A stretch of 44,689 nucleotides of DNA, from NCBI GenBank assembly GCA_900128395.1, contig LT649292.1:1-44689 (forward strand), written 5' to 3'. Position numbers and translations under genes: made by a program. Shown piece by piece: positions 36,816 to 44,689 of the stretch (its first letter is position 1; each line of letters starts with the position of its first letter). Under the pieces are notes generated by a model, which was given only the letters and a program-made list of their open reading frames with translations, ran no database searches and was not told where the DNA came from. This stretch comes from Stramenopiles sp. TOSAG23-2 (lineage: Eukaryota > Sar).

Positions 36816-38609
36816 CTACCAACTACTACTACTACCCCTCCATATATTATTATCATTCCTCTTTGGATCATCATTATGCGAACCGTACAATGGAAATGCC
36901 TTCCCATTAACAACCATGAAATTGTTATTAGGACCATTGTAATTATTATTATTATTATCACTATTAGAATTAGTGGGTCTCCTCCAACTATGAGTGCTAC
37001 TATTAGCATGATTGTACTGATTATTTTTGCTATTATTACCGCGATTATTATCGTCCCATTTATTATACTTCGCTTGTTTCCACTCTCTTTGACTACTATT
37101 AGCATGATTGTAATAATTATTATTATTGCTATTACTGCGATTATCATCTTCCCATTTATTATTATCATACTTAGTTTGCTTAAATACTTTTTGATCATGG
37201 TGCCTTACATCATTATTATTATTGTTGTCAAATTGTTTTCGTTTCTTAACATTTCTGGGACTACTGCTGCTACTGCTATTACCATTACTATTGTACCCAA
37301 CGCTATTAAGAGGGACGCTTCTAGAATAATTCAATGATGATGATGATGAAGATATATTAGCTGATGGGGTTGATGAAGAAGATACTACACCACCATCATC
37401 ACAACTAGCTTCTATTCCCTTTAATAATTGAACCGTCCTAATCACATTGTCCCTATTCCTATCCCTTTTTCTTTCAATACTTTCAAATATATGCTTTCTT
37501 AATTTTTTTGAAATAGAGGCACCTACAGTAACAACTCGTTTTTTATTGATACTGTTATTCAAATCAGTTGTGCTTGATGCTGTTTTCCATGTGCCCTCTG
37601 GGGTTAATAATGCATTGCTGGCAATGGTTTGTTTACTCGGAATAATAGAACTTGCATAAAAAATTACATTTGATGAAGATGAACTAAAATTAAATTCACA
37701 AATATCCTTTAAATGAAAGGTACCTTCGCCATCACATTCAGATGATACTAATATACTATATGTAGAAGCATCTTTCTCAATATGGTACTTCGTTTGCATA
37801 TCTACGTATGTTGTTGCACTATAATAATAATTTAAGCCACAATGTTCAAGTTTTGATATAGTAGTACTATATTGTTTGCAAAGTTCTTTTTCTACTAATG
37901 GTGAATTTTTTAAAATACCAGCTTTAGAAAAAACTGCTTTGCTTTTATCGTTCAAATATTCACCAACAATTTTCATGCCTGTGTTAATTGCATCAACAGT
38001 ACCTTGTTGATATTTTGTAATTTCTTCTTTACTTAATGTTTCTTTACCTTCTTTCAAAGGAAATGGACCGTATGAACAGTCATTACTATCAATTTCATCT
38101 TTTGCTGTTATACCGCAAGTAAAACTTAATCCCGACTCAATAAAATCGCTGTCGTCGTCGTTGTCGTTATTGTTGCTGTTATTAGTATTATTGTTATTAT
38201 TATTATTATTATTATATATTTCTGCTATTTGTAAAACGTCTTTTTCTTTTATTGAATAATTTATCATTTCACCACCTTCCGTCTTAAAAAGACCATCCAT
38301 CTTAATACGATTAGCATCATTTTTATCATTTACAAAGATAAAAGCTAAAAGTTCGTTTTGACTTTTGCTAATAAACATTGTTGTTTTTGTAACTTTAATT
38401 GGGACATTATTTGTATTATGATATACTTTTCTCACAGGATCATAATCTAATCTAATCTTTAAAACACCTTTTCCTTTTATTTTCTTTTGTTGATTACCAT
38501 TCAACCAAATTAGGTTTAAATCTGAATTGAAATACTGCTTTGCAAACTGCCATCTTCTACTATTTGCATTTAGCCTTCGTCGTTTTTTGGAAGGTTTACT
38601 TTTATCCAT
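36816..38609 (-). CDS. Asn/Ser-rich protein of unknown function (597 aa)
   Basis: I do not recognise this protein. It starts with a nuclear-localisation-like cluster (MDKSKPSKKRRRLNANSRR). Residues 30-330 look like a folded part (LNLIWLNGNQQKKIKGKGVLKIRLDYD, then ISKSQNELLAFIFVN and GPFPLKEGKETLSKEEITKYQQG). The part near 330-400 includes SKKLRKHIFESIERKRDRNRD. From about 420 on it is Asn/Ser/Tyr-rich with imperfect repeats of the type NANSSQREWKQAKYNKWDD, ending in GSSSSW. No domain, membrane helix or catalytic motif stands out. The KKRRR cluster and disordered Asn/Ser tail suggest a nuclear, perhaps RNA- or chromatin-associated protein, but this is weak. The first ATG is taken as the start. 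Confidence 0.65.
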   Translation of the reverse strand: MDKSKPSKKRRRLNANSRRWQFAKQYFNSDLNLIWLNGNQQKKIKGKGVLKIRLDYDPVRKVYHNTNNVPIKVTKTTMFISKSQNELLAFIFVNDKNDANRIKMDGLFKTEGGEMINYSIKEKDVLQIAEIYNNNNNNNNNTNNSNNNDNDDDSDFIESGLSFTCGITAKDEIDSNDCSYGPFPLKEGKETLSKEEITKYQQGTVDAINTGMKIVGEYLNDKSKAVFSKAGILKNSPLVEKELCKQYSTTISKLEHCGLNYYYSATTYVDMQTKYHIEKDASTYSILVSSECDGEGTFHLKDICEFNFSSSSSNVIFYASSIIPSKQTIASNALLTPEGTWKTASSTTDLNNSINKKRVVTVGASISKKLRKHIFESIERKRDRNRDNVIRTVQLLKGIEASCDDGGVVSSSSTPSANISSSSSSLNYSRSVPLNSVGYNSNGNSSSSSSPRNVKKRKQFDNNNNNDVRHHDQKVFKQTKYDNNKWEDDNRSNSNNNNYYNHANSSQREWKQAKYNKWDDNNRGNNSKNNQYNHANSSTHSWRRPTNSNSDNNNNNYNGPNNNFMVVNGKAFPLYGSHNDDPKRNDNNIWRGSSSSW

Positions 38610-39053
38610 AGTATTGCTGTTAATAATGGATGGTTGTTGATGTTTTGTTCATTCTTCTTCTTTCTGTTTGGAGAGTCGTGTGCACGTGTGTGTTGTTCCG
38701 ACTATTAATAAATAATATTATTTATAGGATAATATAAATATAATAATAATATAAATCGGGCTATACAAATATGTGCAACATGTGCTCTGCCTATTGGTGG
38801 TTGGAATTAATTAAATATTTTTTTTTTAAAAACACGATTCATATGATACATCGTAGATGTGTTAATGATGATACGGAAGAGTTAAAAATTTTACACGCAC
38901 ACATTTTAAGAGGATGCATTTTCGTTAAATGCCACATGTGTCTCCCTACTTCGTACATAACCAACTCAATCTAGATTTTAATATAATCAATTCTCAACAC
39001 AGTATAATATTGGTGTATATATAGTAGCTACACTTTAGTTTTTTTTGTCTTTT
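38610..39053. other. Intergenic spacer
   Basis: No convincing gene. One 67-codon open frame at 38771-38974 has Cys-rich but random-looking composition, and I do not support it. AATAAT runs occur near 38705-38755. Confidence 0.55.
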
Positions 39054-40357
39054 TTATACCAAACTTCTCAACTCTTCCCTTGCTAAAAAATAAATGCCAA
39101 TTGTAATCACAGAAGCAAATGCACTAAATACTTTTTGTGCTAACGAAGATGTTAAATGTACATTGAAGACTTTTAAACCTTTGCATTCATGGCTATCAAT
39201 CCAATGATTGAATCTAACGGATGTCCAGCCTAATTTGACTTGTGCATGATGTATCTTCGCATCTGATAATAATTGCATTTTTGTTTCTTCCCACACACGA
39301 TTTGGTTTAGTAACTGCCTTAATATAAACATACAAAAAACCAATTGTCATTATAAAAAGAAAAGAAAACAAACCTATAACACTTGAACGATAACTGCCTC
39401 CTATCGGCGTAACAAGAAAAAATGCTTCTATAAGCACCCATACAGGAAGATTAACCATATTAGTAGTGTAAAATGAATTTAAGCCGTTAGACATTGATCT
39501 TGAAAAGCTATCGATTTTTTCCTGTTCGTTAGATAACTCCTGTATAATCCATTCGATTTTATTATTTTTTCCTTCTTCCAAGCCAATCTCATGATTTTCC
39601 ATTACTAAAATCTCACGTACTTTTTTTAAATATGCTTTCACTTTTTTTTCCCAAATGGGTGTCAGTGATGGACTGTAGTATATAAAAATAATAATGGAAA
39701 TGTTAGTATTTTTTATTGTATTTTTTACTATACCACAGTATTATTGTATAATAATTGCAGCGCACCAGCTGCAATTATATAATGAATATTTTTTCAGATT
39801 TCAACTTACATTATAATCGCTGGTGCGTTACCAAGTGGGCCGATTAGTAAAAAGCAAACATACGAAATGGATAGAGCAGTGATTGAAATTGTAAATGTGT
39901 GTGGTCCTAAATAAGTCCCAGATGCAAATGGAAGAGCAAAAAAAATAATCATTAATGGGAATACAATTAATCCGACAATGACCGTTCCAAAGATAAGTCC
40001 TTGCTGCATTTCTTGATTGAGTTTCGTTGTCAAATTTTTATCTGCCAAAAGTATATTTAAGAAGAAGCCTTTTGAAAAATCTGGTGGTGTAGCAACATCA
40101 AATGTATTGCTAGTAGAACTTAATACCCCGATTGTAACCCCGGCAGAGAGTACGCCAGTTATCCCGACAAACATCATGATAAACATAGGTGTTGTCAAAA
40201 GAGCTAACAGTATTAACATGCGTCTCCATTTTGCTGCAAATTTGATGCTAAATCTTAAGTATGCTGGCAATTCATCAATGCTATTTAATTTTACATTGGC
40301 CAGTACTTCCACTTCCTCATTGCTGTCGGTCTGCTGTACTTTGTAATTGGATGCCAT
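39054..40357 (-). CDS. Two-exon polytopic membrane protein of unknown function (388 aa)
   Basis: Exon 1 is 40357-39810 and exon 2 is 39672-39054. The joined frame is 388 residues, split as AT|T (Ile), giving NAPAII-IPSLTPIWEKKVKAYL. The start is Met40 of the longer open frame because the preceding codons translate a (TA)n run. After a polar N-terminus (MASNYKVQQTDSNEE), hydrophobic helices occur at about residues 47-78 (one long or two short), 122-145 and 158-178. After the junction there are two or three more (MVNLPVWVLIEAFFLVTP, VIGLFSFLFIMTIGFLYVY, and probably VFSAFASVITIGIYFLA near the end). A charged stretch (HEIGLEEGKNNKIEW) sits between. I do not recognise a family, and no transporter or channel motif is visible. 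Confidence 0.72.
39673..39809 (-). other. Spliceosomal intron (137 bp)
   Basis: On the minus strand it begins GTAAGTTGAAATC, carries AATACTAACATTT as branch-point match about 40 nt before the end and ends TACTACAG. It interrupts the frame two codons before a TAA and rejoins it exactly. Confidence 0.88.
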
Positions 40358-40553
40358 GACAAGATCGGGGAACGAAAATGACAATATATATATATATATA
40401 TATATATGAATATACAAACAGAGTACTGGTTCTTTTGTTCTTTTGGTGATATGTATCTCTTTCTTTGATGACAAGCAACACCAAGAAGAACTGTTTAAAT
40501 GTACTAGGTTTGCGGGTGCCGGGCCACAGTGGGTGTTTGGGGTTTGGGCAAGG

Positions 40554-40986
40554 AAAATCTCTGGTGTCCAGAGTAGTTTGGGGGTACTCCTCCTGGTACT
40601 CAGGAAACCCCGCTATGCTATTCGCATATACTATACTCAGGAAATGAAAGGCACTATGCTTGAGACTTTTTTTTTTTAAATCGAAAAAATATCGACATCT
40701 AAATTCCAAAAATGATTTCACTGATTTTAGTAAAATTTTCAGTGAAAAGTATCTGAATGAAATACTCATAATATTACTATTTAAATGACGAAAACGACAA
40801 ATAACTTGAAAAATTAAATTATTTAATATAATAGTATCCGAAAATACACATCTCGTAAAAAAAAAAAAGTCTCAAGAAAAGTTAAGTAAAGTTAAAGTGC
40901 CTTTCGTTTATCAGGTACCCTTCACGCTAGGACTTACAGTACATACAGACTACAGATGACAGTACTCTCTGGACACCAGAGATTTT
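40554..40986. mobile_element. ~430-bp foldback element
   Basis: Outer repeat AAAATCTCTGGTGTCCAGAG at 40554-40573 is exactly matched in reverse complement at 40967-40986. Inner repeats match too: GAAAGGCACT (40646) with AGTGCCTTTC (40896), and CTTGAGACTTTTTTTT (40659) with AAAAAAAAGTCTCAAG (40861). The parts between the outer and inner arms have diverged. Within the left arm, 40597-40628 is a reverse-complement copy (31 of 32) of 7764-7795, so pieces of this element are dispersed. There is no coding capacity. Target-site duplication was not identified. Confidence 0.75.
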
Positions 40987-41040
40987 CAGCTACAGCCCTC
41001 TCCAGATACTGTAGGAAAAGTACAAATACAGTAACATTAT

Positions 41041-41129
41041 AGTGCTATTTATATACTAAATAGGAACGATACATTTAAGGTTTTTCATCGATTTGTGATT
41101 TTGTGCCTATTTAGTATATAAATAGCACT
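41041..41129. repeat. Perfect 24-bp inverted repeat
   Basis: AGTGCTATTTATATACTAAA with TAGG (41041-41064) is exactly the reverse complement of 41106-41129, with a 41-nt spacer. Flanks continue with weaker complementarity (TAACATTAT against ATGTTA). It could fold as a hairpin; its role is unknown. Confidence 0.9.
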
Positions 41130-41690
41130 TATGTTATTTATACGCTAATCTGTGGCAGGATTGGGTGTTAGCATAGAAAGTGGTAGTCTTTTTTCTCGTG
41201 AAAGGAGAAAATTGCGATTGCAATGATATGACCCTACTAATTGTTTCAAAAGAGGAGAGGGAGCGGCGTGTAAAAAAAAGGGGGCCCGAACATCTGCTCA
41301 ATTCCTATCAGTTGTACTTGTTAGTATATAATTTTTATTTCCCAACGAGAATTAAAATACAAAAAAATAATATAATTTTACAACTATTAACAACTAGAGT
41401 TGATCACTACGAGAGGCATGCGTTGACATGTCGGTGTAGAAGGTAGTTCAGATATCTCTTTCTCGTTATACGTTTTTAATATTATTGTGTGTGTAAACGT
41501 ACATACATAGTTTTTTATAGATATTTGTCTGTGTGTCTCTGTGTGTGTTTTGAAGAAAATACATAGATTCATATAATTTTGTGTTTGTTGTATAATTTAG
41601 ATTATATAATATATATCAAAAAAAATATATAGTAATAGATTTAGGAAAGAGCTTGTTGTGGTGTGTTTTTATATATAAAGAATAACAACC

Positions 41691-43310
41691 ATGAAAACAT
41701 TTTTAATTGTAGTGTTGCTAGCTATATGTATAGCGTTAGCATCATCCGTACATCCAAAACATCATAACAAAGGACGGCTATCATCATCATCAAGTCCTAC
41801 TAGATCATTTAGATTTGCCGCTGCTGCAGCGAACCCACACAGGCGTCCAAGGAAGCCATTGGCAAACAAAAAAAGAGTTAACGTAAGCGAACCAATAACA
41901 ACATATTCAGAGGAAAAAGAAAAAGAAGCAGAGGATAATGAGATGAGGTTGCAACAAGCGTTGGATGGAAAACCACCAAGAGCACCTAAACAAATAATTA
42001 AAAAAAAAGTTATCAAAAAGAAAGTTATCAAAAAGAAAAAGAAGAAAGTTGGACATACTGGAGCAACTGGTAGTAGTAGTAGTAGTAGTAATAGTAAAAA
42101 GGAAACAACGGGTACTAGTGGAACGACTGGTACGAGTAGTGGATCAACAGGTACTACTAGTGAGGAACCAGAAGCAGCATCTGGTCCAGTCGAAGTTAGC
42201 GATACTGGTGCGAGTGGCGTTGAAGAGAACTTAGAAACTGGTGAAACTAGACAAGAATCAAAAGAAGCCGATGAAGATCGGGATATTGTTGAAAAAGAAG
42301 CAGAGAAATTAATGGATGAAGCAGAGGAAAAAGCAACTGTAGAAACTATTGGTGAAGATGCAAAAAATACATCGTTAAAAGAACGCGCAACTGGTAGTAC
42401 CGGCAATACTGGCGCAAGTGGTAATACTGGCGCAAGTGGTAATACAGGATCAACTGGATCCACTGGATCCACTGGCGCAACTGGTATTAGTGGAGCTACT
42501 GGTTCAGAGACTGGCGCAACATCCGCTTCTGGTTCAGAGACTGGCGCAACATCAGCAACTGGTTCAGAGACTGGTAGTGAAACTGGTGCAAACACTGGCC
42601 CAACTGGTGATGCAACTGCTTCAGAGACTGGTAGTGAAACTGGTGCAAATACAGGTGCTACGGGAAAAGCAACTGGTGGAGCAACTGGTAGTAAAAAAAT
42701 TAAAAAACGTAGTAGTAGTAAAACTGGAAGTACAGGAAGTGCATCTGGTGCCTCAGGTGCCTCAGGTGCCACTGGTAGTAGTAAGGATGAAGATGATGGC
42801 ATTCAACTATCTAGTGACGAATTGAAAAAATTCATGTCCAAAATCAAAGAGCATTATGAATTGCAAAAGAAATTACGTGGTGCTGCAAGTGGAAATACAG
42901 GAGCCTCTGGAAATACAGGAGCGACTGGAAATACAGGCATGAGTGGAGCAACAGGTAATAGTAATGATAATAGTGGAACAACAGGTGCAGAATCTGGCGC
43001 AACTGGTAGTGGTACCGCTTCTAGTGGTGGTACGGGTGCAACTGGTGATACCGGTGCAAGTGGTTTAACGGGACCATCTTTAATGATATATGAAGAACGT
43101 AAGCGTAGAAAGGGTACTGGACCAACTGGCACAGCTACTGGTGCATCAACGGGCGCAACCGGTGCTGCAAAACCTAAGAAAGGAAGTGCTGGACATTGGG
43201 CATGGATTTTAAATAGTCATGGTGGACATACTCATCATCGTGCCGAAGCATTTAAAAAATTTGGACTTCATCATCCAGACGACGAAGAAAATAAAAAAGC
43301 AGAAAAGTGA
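41691..43310 (+). CDS. Secreted collagen-like Gly-x-Thr repeat protein (539 aa)
   Basis: A signal peptide (about 1-19, [19 protein letters not shown]) is followed by a basic/Arg-Pro segment, an acidic block, and a Lys block ([16 protein letters not shown], near 104-121). From about 122 to 485 there are many Gly-x-Thr/Ser triplets ([13 protein letters not shown] type), interrupted by two charged segments (about 170-240 and 365-390). The C-terminal domain (about 490-539) is different: [12 protein letters not shown], then [21 protein letters not shown], rich in His. GxT triplets without Pro resemble collagen-like tracts in bacteria, protists and giant viruses, where Thr is often O-glycosylated. 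A trimeric cell-surface or wall protein is plausible. The DNA has many internal near-duplicates of GGTTCAGAGACTGGCGCAAC. No membrane anchor is seen. Confidence 0.78.
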   Translation: MKTFLIVVLLAICIALASSVHPKHHNKGRLSSSSSPTRSFRFAAAAANPHRRPRKPLANKKRVNVSEPITTYSEEKEKEAEDNEMRLQQALDGKPPRAPKQIIKKKVIKKKVIKKKKKKVGHTGATGSSSSSSNSKKETTGTSGTTGTSSGSTGTTSEEPEAASGPVEVSDTGASGVEENLETGETRQESKEADEDRDIVEKEAEKLMDEAEEKATVETIGEDAKNTSLKERATGSTGNTGASGNTGASGNTGSTGSTGSTGATGISGATGSETGATSASGSETGATSATGSETGSETGANTGPTGDATASETGSETGANTGATGKATGGATGSKKIKKRSSSKTGSTGSASGASGASGATGSSKDEDDGIQLSSDELKKFMSKIKEHYELQKKLRGAASGNTGASGNTGATGNTGMSGATGNSNDNSGTTGAESGATGSGTASSGGTGATGDTGASGLTGPSLMIYEERKRRKGTGPTGTATGASTGATGAAKPKKGSAGHWAWILNSHGGHTHHRAEAFKKFGLHHPDDEENKKAEK

Positions 43311-43643
43311 AAAGGGATGAAGTTGTAAATATTTTTTAAACTTAAATATAATGTATCATATTAAATTTATTTTATATAAAAAATGGATGTTAAAAATCTA
43401 AAGTTAATAATAATTTTAATCATACTTCCCGTGGTAAATACTATGATATGTCATACGCTCAATGCTCAATACTCAATCTCAGGACTCAGGAATAACATAT
43501 ATTGTTAAAAATCCGCTCAATCTAAAGAAGGATTTTTACTGATTTACTCCTATCATATGATACTAGTTAATAAAGCTCTCATGCGCCGCCGCAAGCTAAT
43601 ACTCTCTATACATTCATATTCACACACACCACACATATCATAT
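43311..43643. other. Convergent spacer before PTEN
   Basis: No gene. It contains CTCAATGCTCAATACTCAATCTC repeats near 43455-43480 and an AATCTAAAG/CTAAAGAAGG piece near 43395-43530. Both genes converge, so this is 3' UTR and spacer. Confidence 0.6.
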
Positions 43644-44689
43644 TTACGCGACTTTTTGTAAGAAAATTTCAATTTTAAAATTACTATCAAATGTTTTATT
43701 TTCCTTATCTTTACATGCTTTATCTATAACTGATTTATCGAAACATAAATAATTATTTTCAATGAAACCAGTATTAAACCATATATGAAACATTTTACCA
43801 CTTGCTTGATCTTTTTCATAAAATTGTATTTTAACATCCCCTTGGACAGTTAAATGATGTTGCGATGTATCTAAATCGACAAAACGATCATCTTTTTTAA
43901 AATGTCGTACGGCAGCAAAATCACGATAATCATAAATCTTTTTCGTTTCGCATGCATGCTGATTTTCATCATCTTGCATATACGATTGTTGATGAATACT
44001 AAAGGTTGGATCACATCCATACCCATGCAACGCACTATCAAACGTAGGGACAGTAATAAAACGTACATGTGTAATTTGATATTTATATTCCGTAATTTCA
44101 TAATTCCGTAATTTCATTTGTTCGTAATAATGTACATAACGTTGTTGTGACGGTATGGTAACACCTTTTGCATTTTCAGTCCTTGCCCTTCCAAATTCAG
44201 CCAATGCTTCGTCTGCAGTGTAACGACCGGTATGGACCAAATATACGCATATTAACGTACCAGTTCTTCCTTTACCAGCTTTGCAATGGATCGAGGCAAC
44301 ATTTTCAGGATCGTCATGCAACCATTTGTCTAAATCTTTGCAAAATGGTAACATTAAATGCAACGGTGGTGGATTATGATCATCAAACCCAAATCTCGCA
44401 GTCCGTGCTTTGGATGTCATTTCCTCTTCATCGGGATTGAACAATTTTTCCACATCGTATGCTTTTTCACTACATAAATTATATATTTTAAACTTATCCT
44501 TATGAAACGTATTGAAAAAACGTCGTACTTCTTTAATTGGATTACGATATAAACCTTCTGTTCCTTCTGATGGAAATCCCATTGCAATTAATTGCGTACG
44601 TTGTGGCGGCGTCGTCGATTCATACGATGAATCGATTGGCAACGTTGGAAATGGAACACCACTTGGTATATAGCTTAAATCTAAATTGA
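43644..44689 (-). CDS. PTEN: PTEN-like phosphoinositide 3-phosphatase, 5' end beyond the window
   Basis: The frame runs off the right edge, so the N-terminus is missing. At the edge it reads LDLSYIPSGVPF, then IAMGFPSEGTEGLYRN, as in the PTEN phosphatase start. WPD-loop equivalent FDDHNPP precedes the P-loop HCKAGKGRTG, with catalytic Cys and both Lys that fit PIP3, and TIPSQQRYVHYY follows. A C2 domain makes up the second half (about ITHVRFITVPTFDS to the end, with VQGDVKIQFYEKD and HIWFNTGFI). The tail ends soon after the C2 (EIFLQKVA), so the long regulatory tail of animal PTEN is absent. It would remove the 3-phosphate of PIP3 at the plasma membrane and oppose PI3K. Compared with animal PTEN there is an insertion of about 25 residues between LDLSYI and IAMGFP. 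Confidence 0.9.
   Translation of the reverse strand, partial: NLDLSYIPSGVPFPTLPIDSSYESTTPPQRTQLIAMGFPSEGTEGLYRNPIKEVRRFFNTFHKDKFKIYNLCSEKAYDVEKLFNPDEEEMTSKARTARFGFDDHNPPPLHLMLPFCKDLDKWLHDDPENVASIHCKAGKGRTGTLICVYLVHTGRYTADEALAEFGRARTENAKGVTIPSQQRYVHYYEQMKLRNYEITEYKYQITHVRFITVPTFDSALHGYGCDPTFSIHQQSYMQDDENQHACETKKIYDYRDFAAVRHFKKDDRFVDLDTSQHHLTVQGDVKIQFYEKDQASGKMFHIWFNTGFIENNYLCFDKSVIDKACKDKENKTFDSNFKIEIFLQKVA

Larger units (their letters stand above)
40358..41690. other. Repeat-rich intergenic region
   Basis: Holds the foldback element (40554-40986), a perfect 24-bp inverted repeat (41041-41129), a (TA)n run near 40385-40410, and a GTGTGTCTCTGTGTGT tract near 41525-41550. It ends at the start of the GxT-repeat protein. 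The open stretches 40443 and 41180 are repeat translation, and I see no gene. Confidence 0.6.

Noticed and set aside
38771-38974. 67-codon Cys-containing frame
   Set aside because: Random-looking composition, no domain, and no splice partner found.
41762-42802. 346-codon open frame antisense to the GxT protein
   Set aside because: Gly-x-Thr codons (GGN xxx ACN) read open on the other strand. The Pro/Val/Leu-rich product is a mirror of the repeat and has no signal or domain.
1-44689. tRNA, rRNA or snRNA genes and CRISPR arrays
   Set aside because: I scanned by eye for tRNA T-loop motifs, U-snRNA motifs and regular spacer repeats and found none that I could defend; a covariance-model scan would be decisive.
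1-44689. Bacterial or viral origin of the window
   Set aside because: Spliceosomal introns, RACK1, NPL4, ESS2, PTEN and a TTLL ligase are eukaryotic nuclear genes. The collagen-like and EttA-like genes sit among them with similar base composition.
1-44689. Non-standard genetic code
   Set aside because: TAA, TAG and TGA all end well-delimited genes (for example TGA at 2560, TAG at 3607, TAA at 25817).

Overview
The window is nuclear DNA of a free-living or at least structurally complex protist. It is very AT-rich and gene-dense, with about 21 protein-coding loci in 44.7 kb on both strands. Most genes are intronless. The proteins are clearly eukaryotic: NPL4, PTEN, RACK1, ESS2, a TTLL ligase, an MRH receptor and cyclic-nucleotide-gated-type channels. 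All three standard stop codons end genes, so the code is standard. Three genes each carry one short intron (84, 139 and 137 bp) with GTAAGT donors, a CTAAC branch-point motif and AG acceptors; in each case the splice restores one continuous reading frame. The TTLL ligase and Sfi1-like repeats suggest a cell with centrioles or flagella. I cannot name the species. A heterotrophic stramenopile or another SAR lineage is only a guess from architecture.

Layout. 0.7-5 kb: NPL4 (+), a membrane-anchored ER thioredoxin/PDI (+), and an HMG-box/histone-fold fusion (-). 5.7-10.2 kb: a 47-residue membrane peptide (+), an Sfi1-like two-exon gene (-), and a mercaptopyruvate sulfurtransferase fused to an EMAPII-type tRNA-binding domain (+). 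10.9-15.4 kb: a RecQ helicase and a PIF1 helicase on the minus strand, their reading frames overlapping by 95 bp. 16.5-20.4 kb: one giant protein with two complete 6-TM K+ channel units and two cNMP-binding folds (+). 20.8-25.8 kb: ESS2 (+), an FMC1-like mitochondrial assembly factor (-), a foldback element, and a secreted arylsulfatase (+). 26.3-31.2 kb: an MRH/Atg27-like receptor (-), a secreted protein with a four-Cys C-terminal domain (+), and a TTLL glutamylase (-). 31.8-36.5 kb: an EttA-type ABC-F ATPase with a probable mitochondrial leader (+), RACK1 (+), a broken HRQ1-like helicase remnant, and a 190-bp hairpin. 36.8-44.7 kb: an Asn-rich orphan (-), a two-exon polytopic membrane protein (-), a large foldback element, a secreted GxT collagen-like protein (+), and a PTEN gene running off the right edge (-).

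The neighbours are functionally unrelated, as usual in eukaryotes, apart from the PIF1/RecQ pair. The most interesting single object is the sulfurtransferase-EMAPII fusion. MPST/Tum1 enzymes feed sulfur into the Urm1/Uba4 tRNA-thiolation relay, and here the enzyme carries its own tRNA-binding module. A second theme is structural. The first 11 kb contains seven short direct tandem duplications (periods 84-232 bp), several of which copy the first or last codons of genes, and one creates an upstream ORF. At least three foldback or hairpin elements lie between genes elsewhere in the window.
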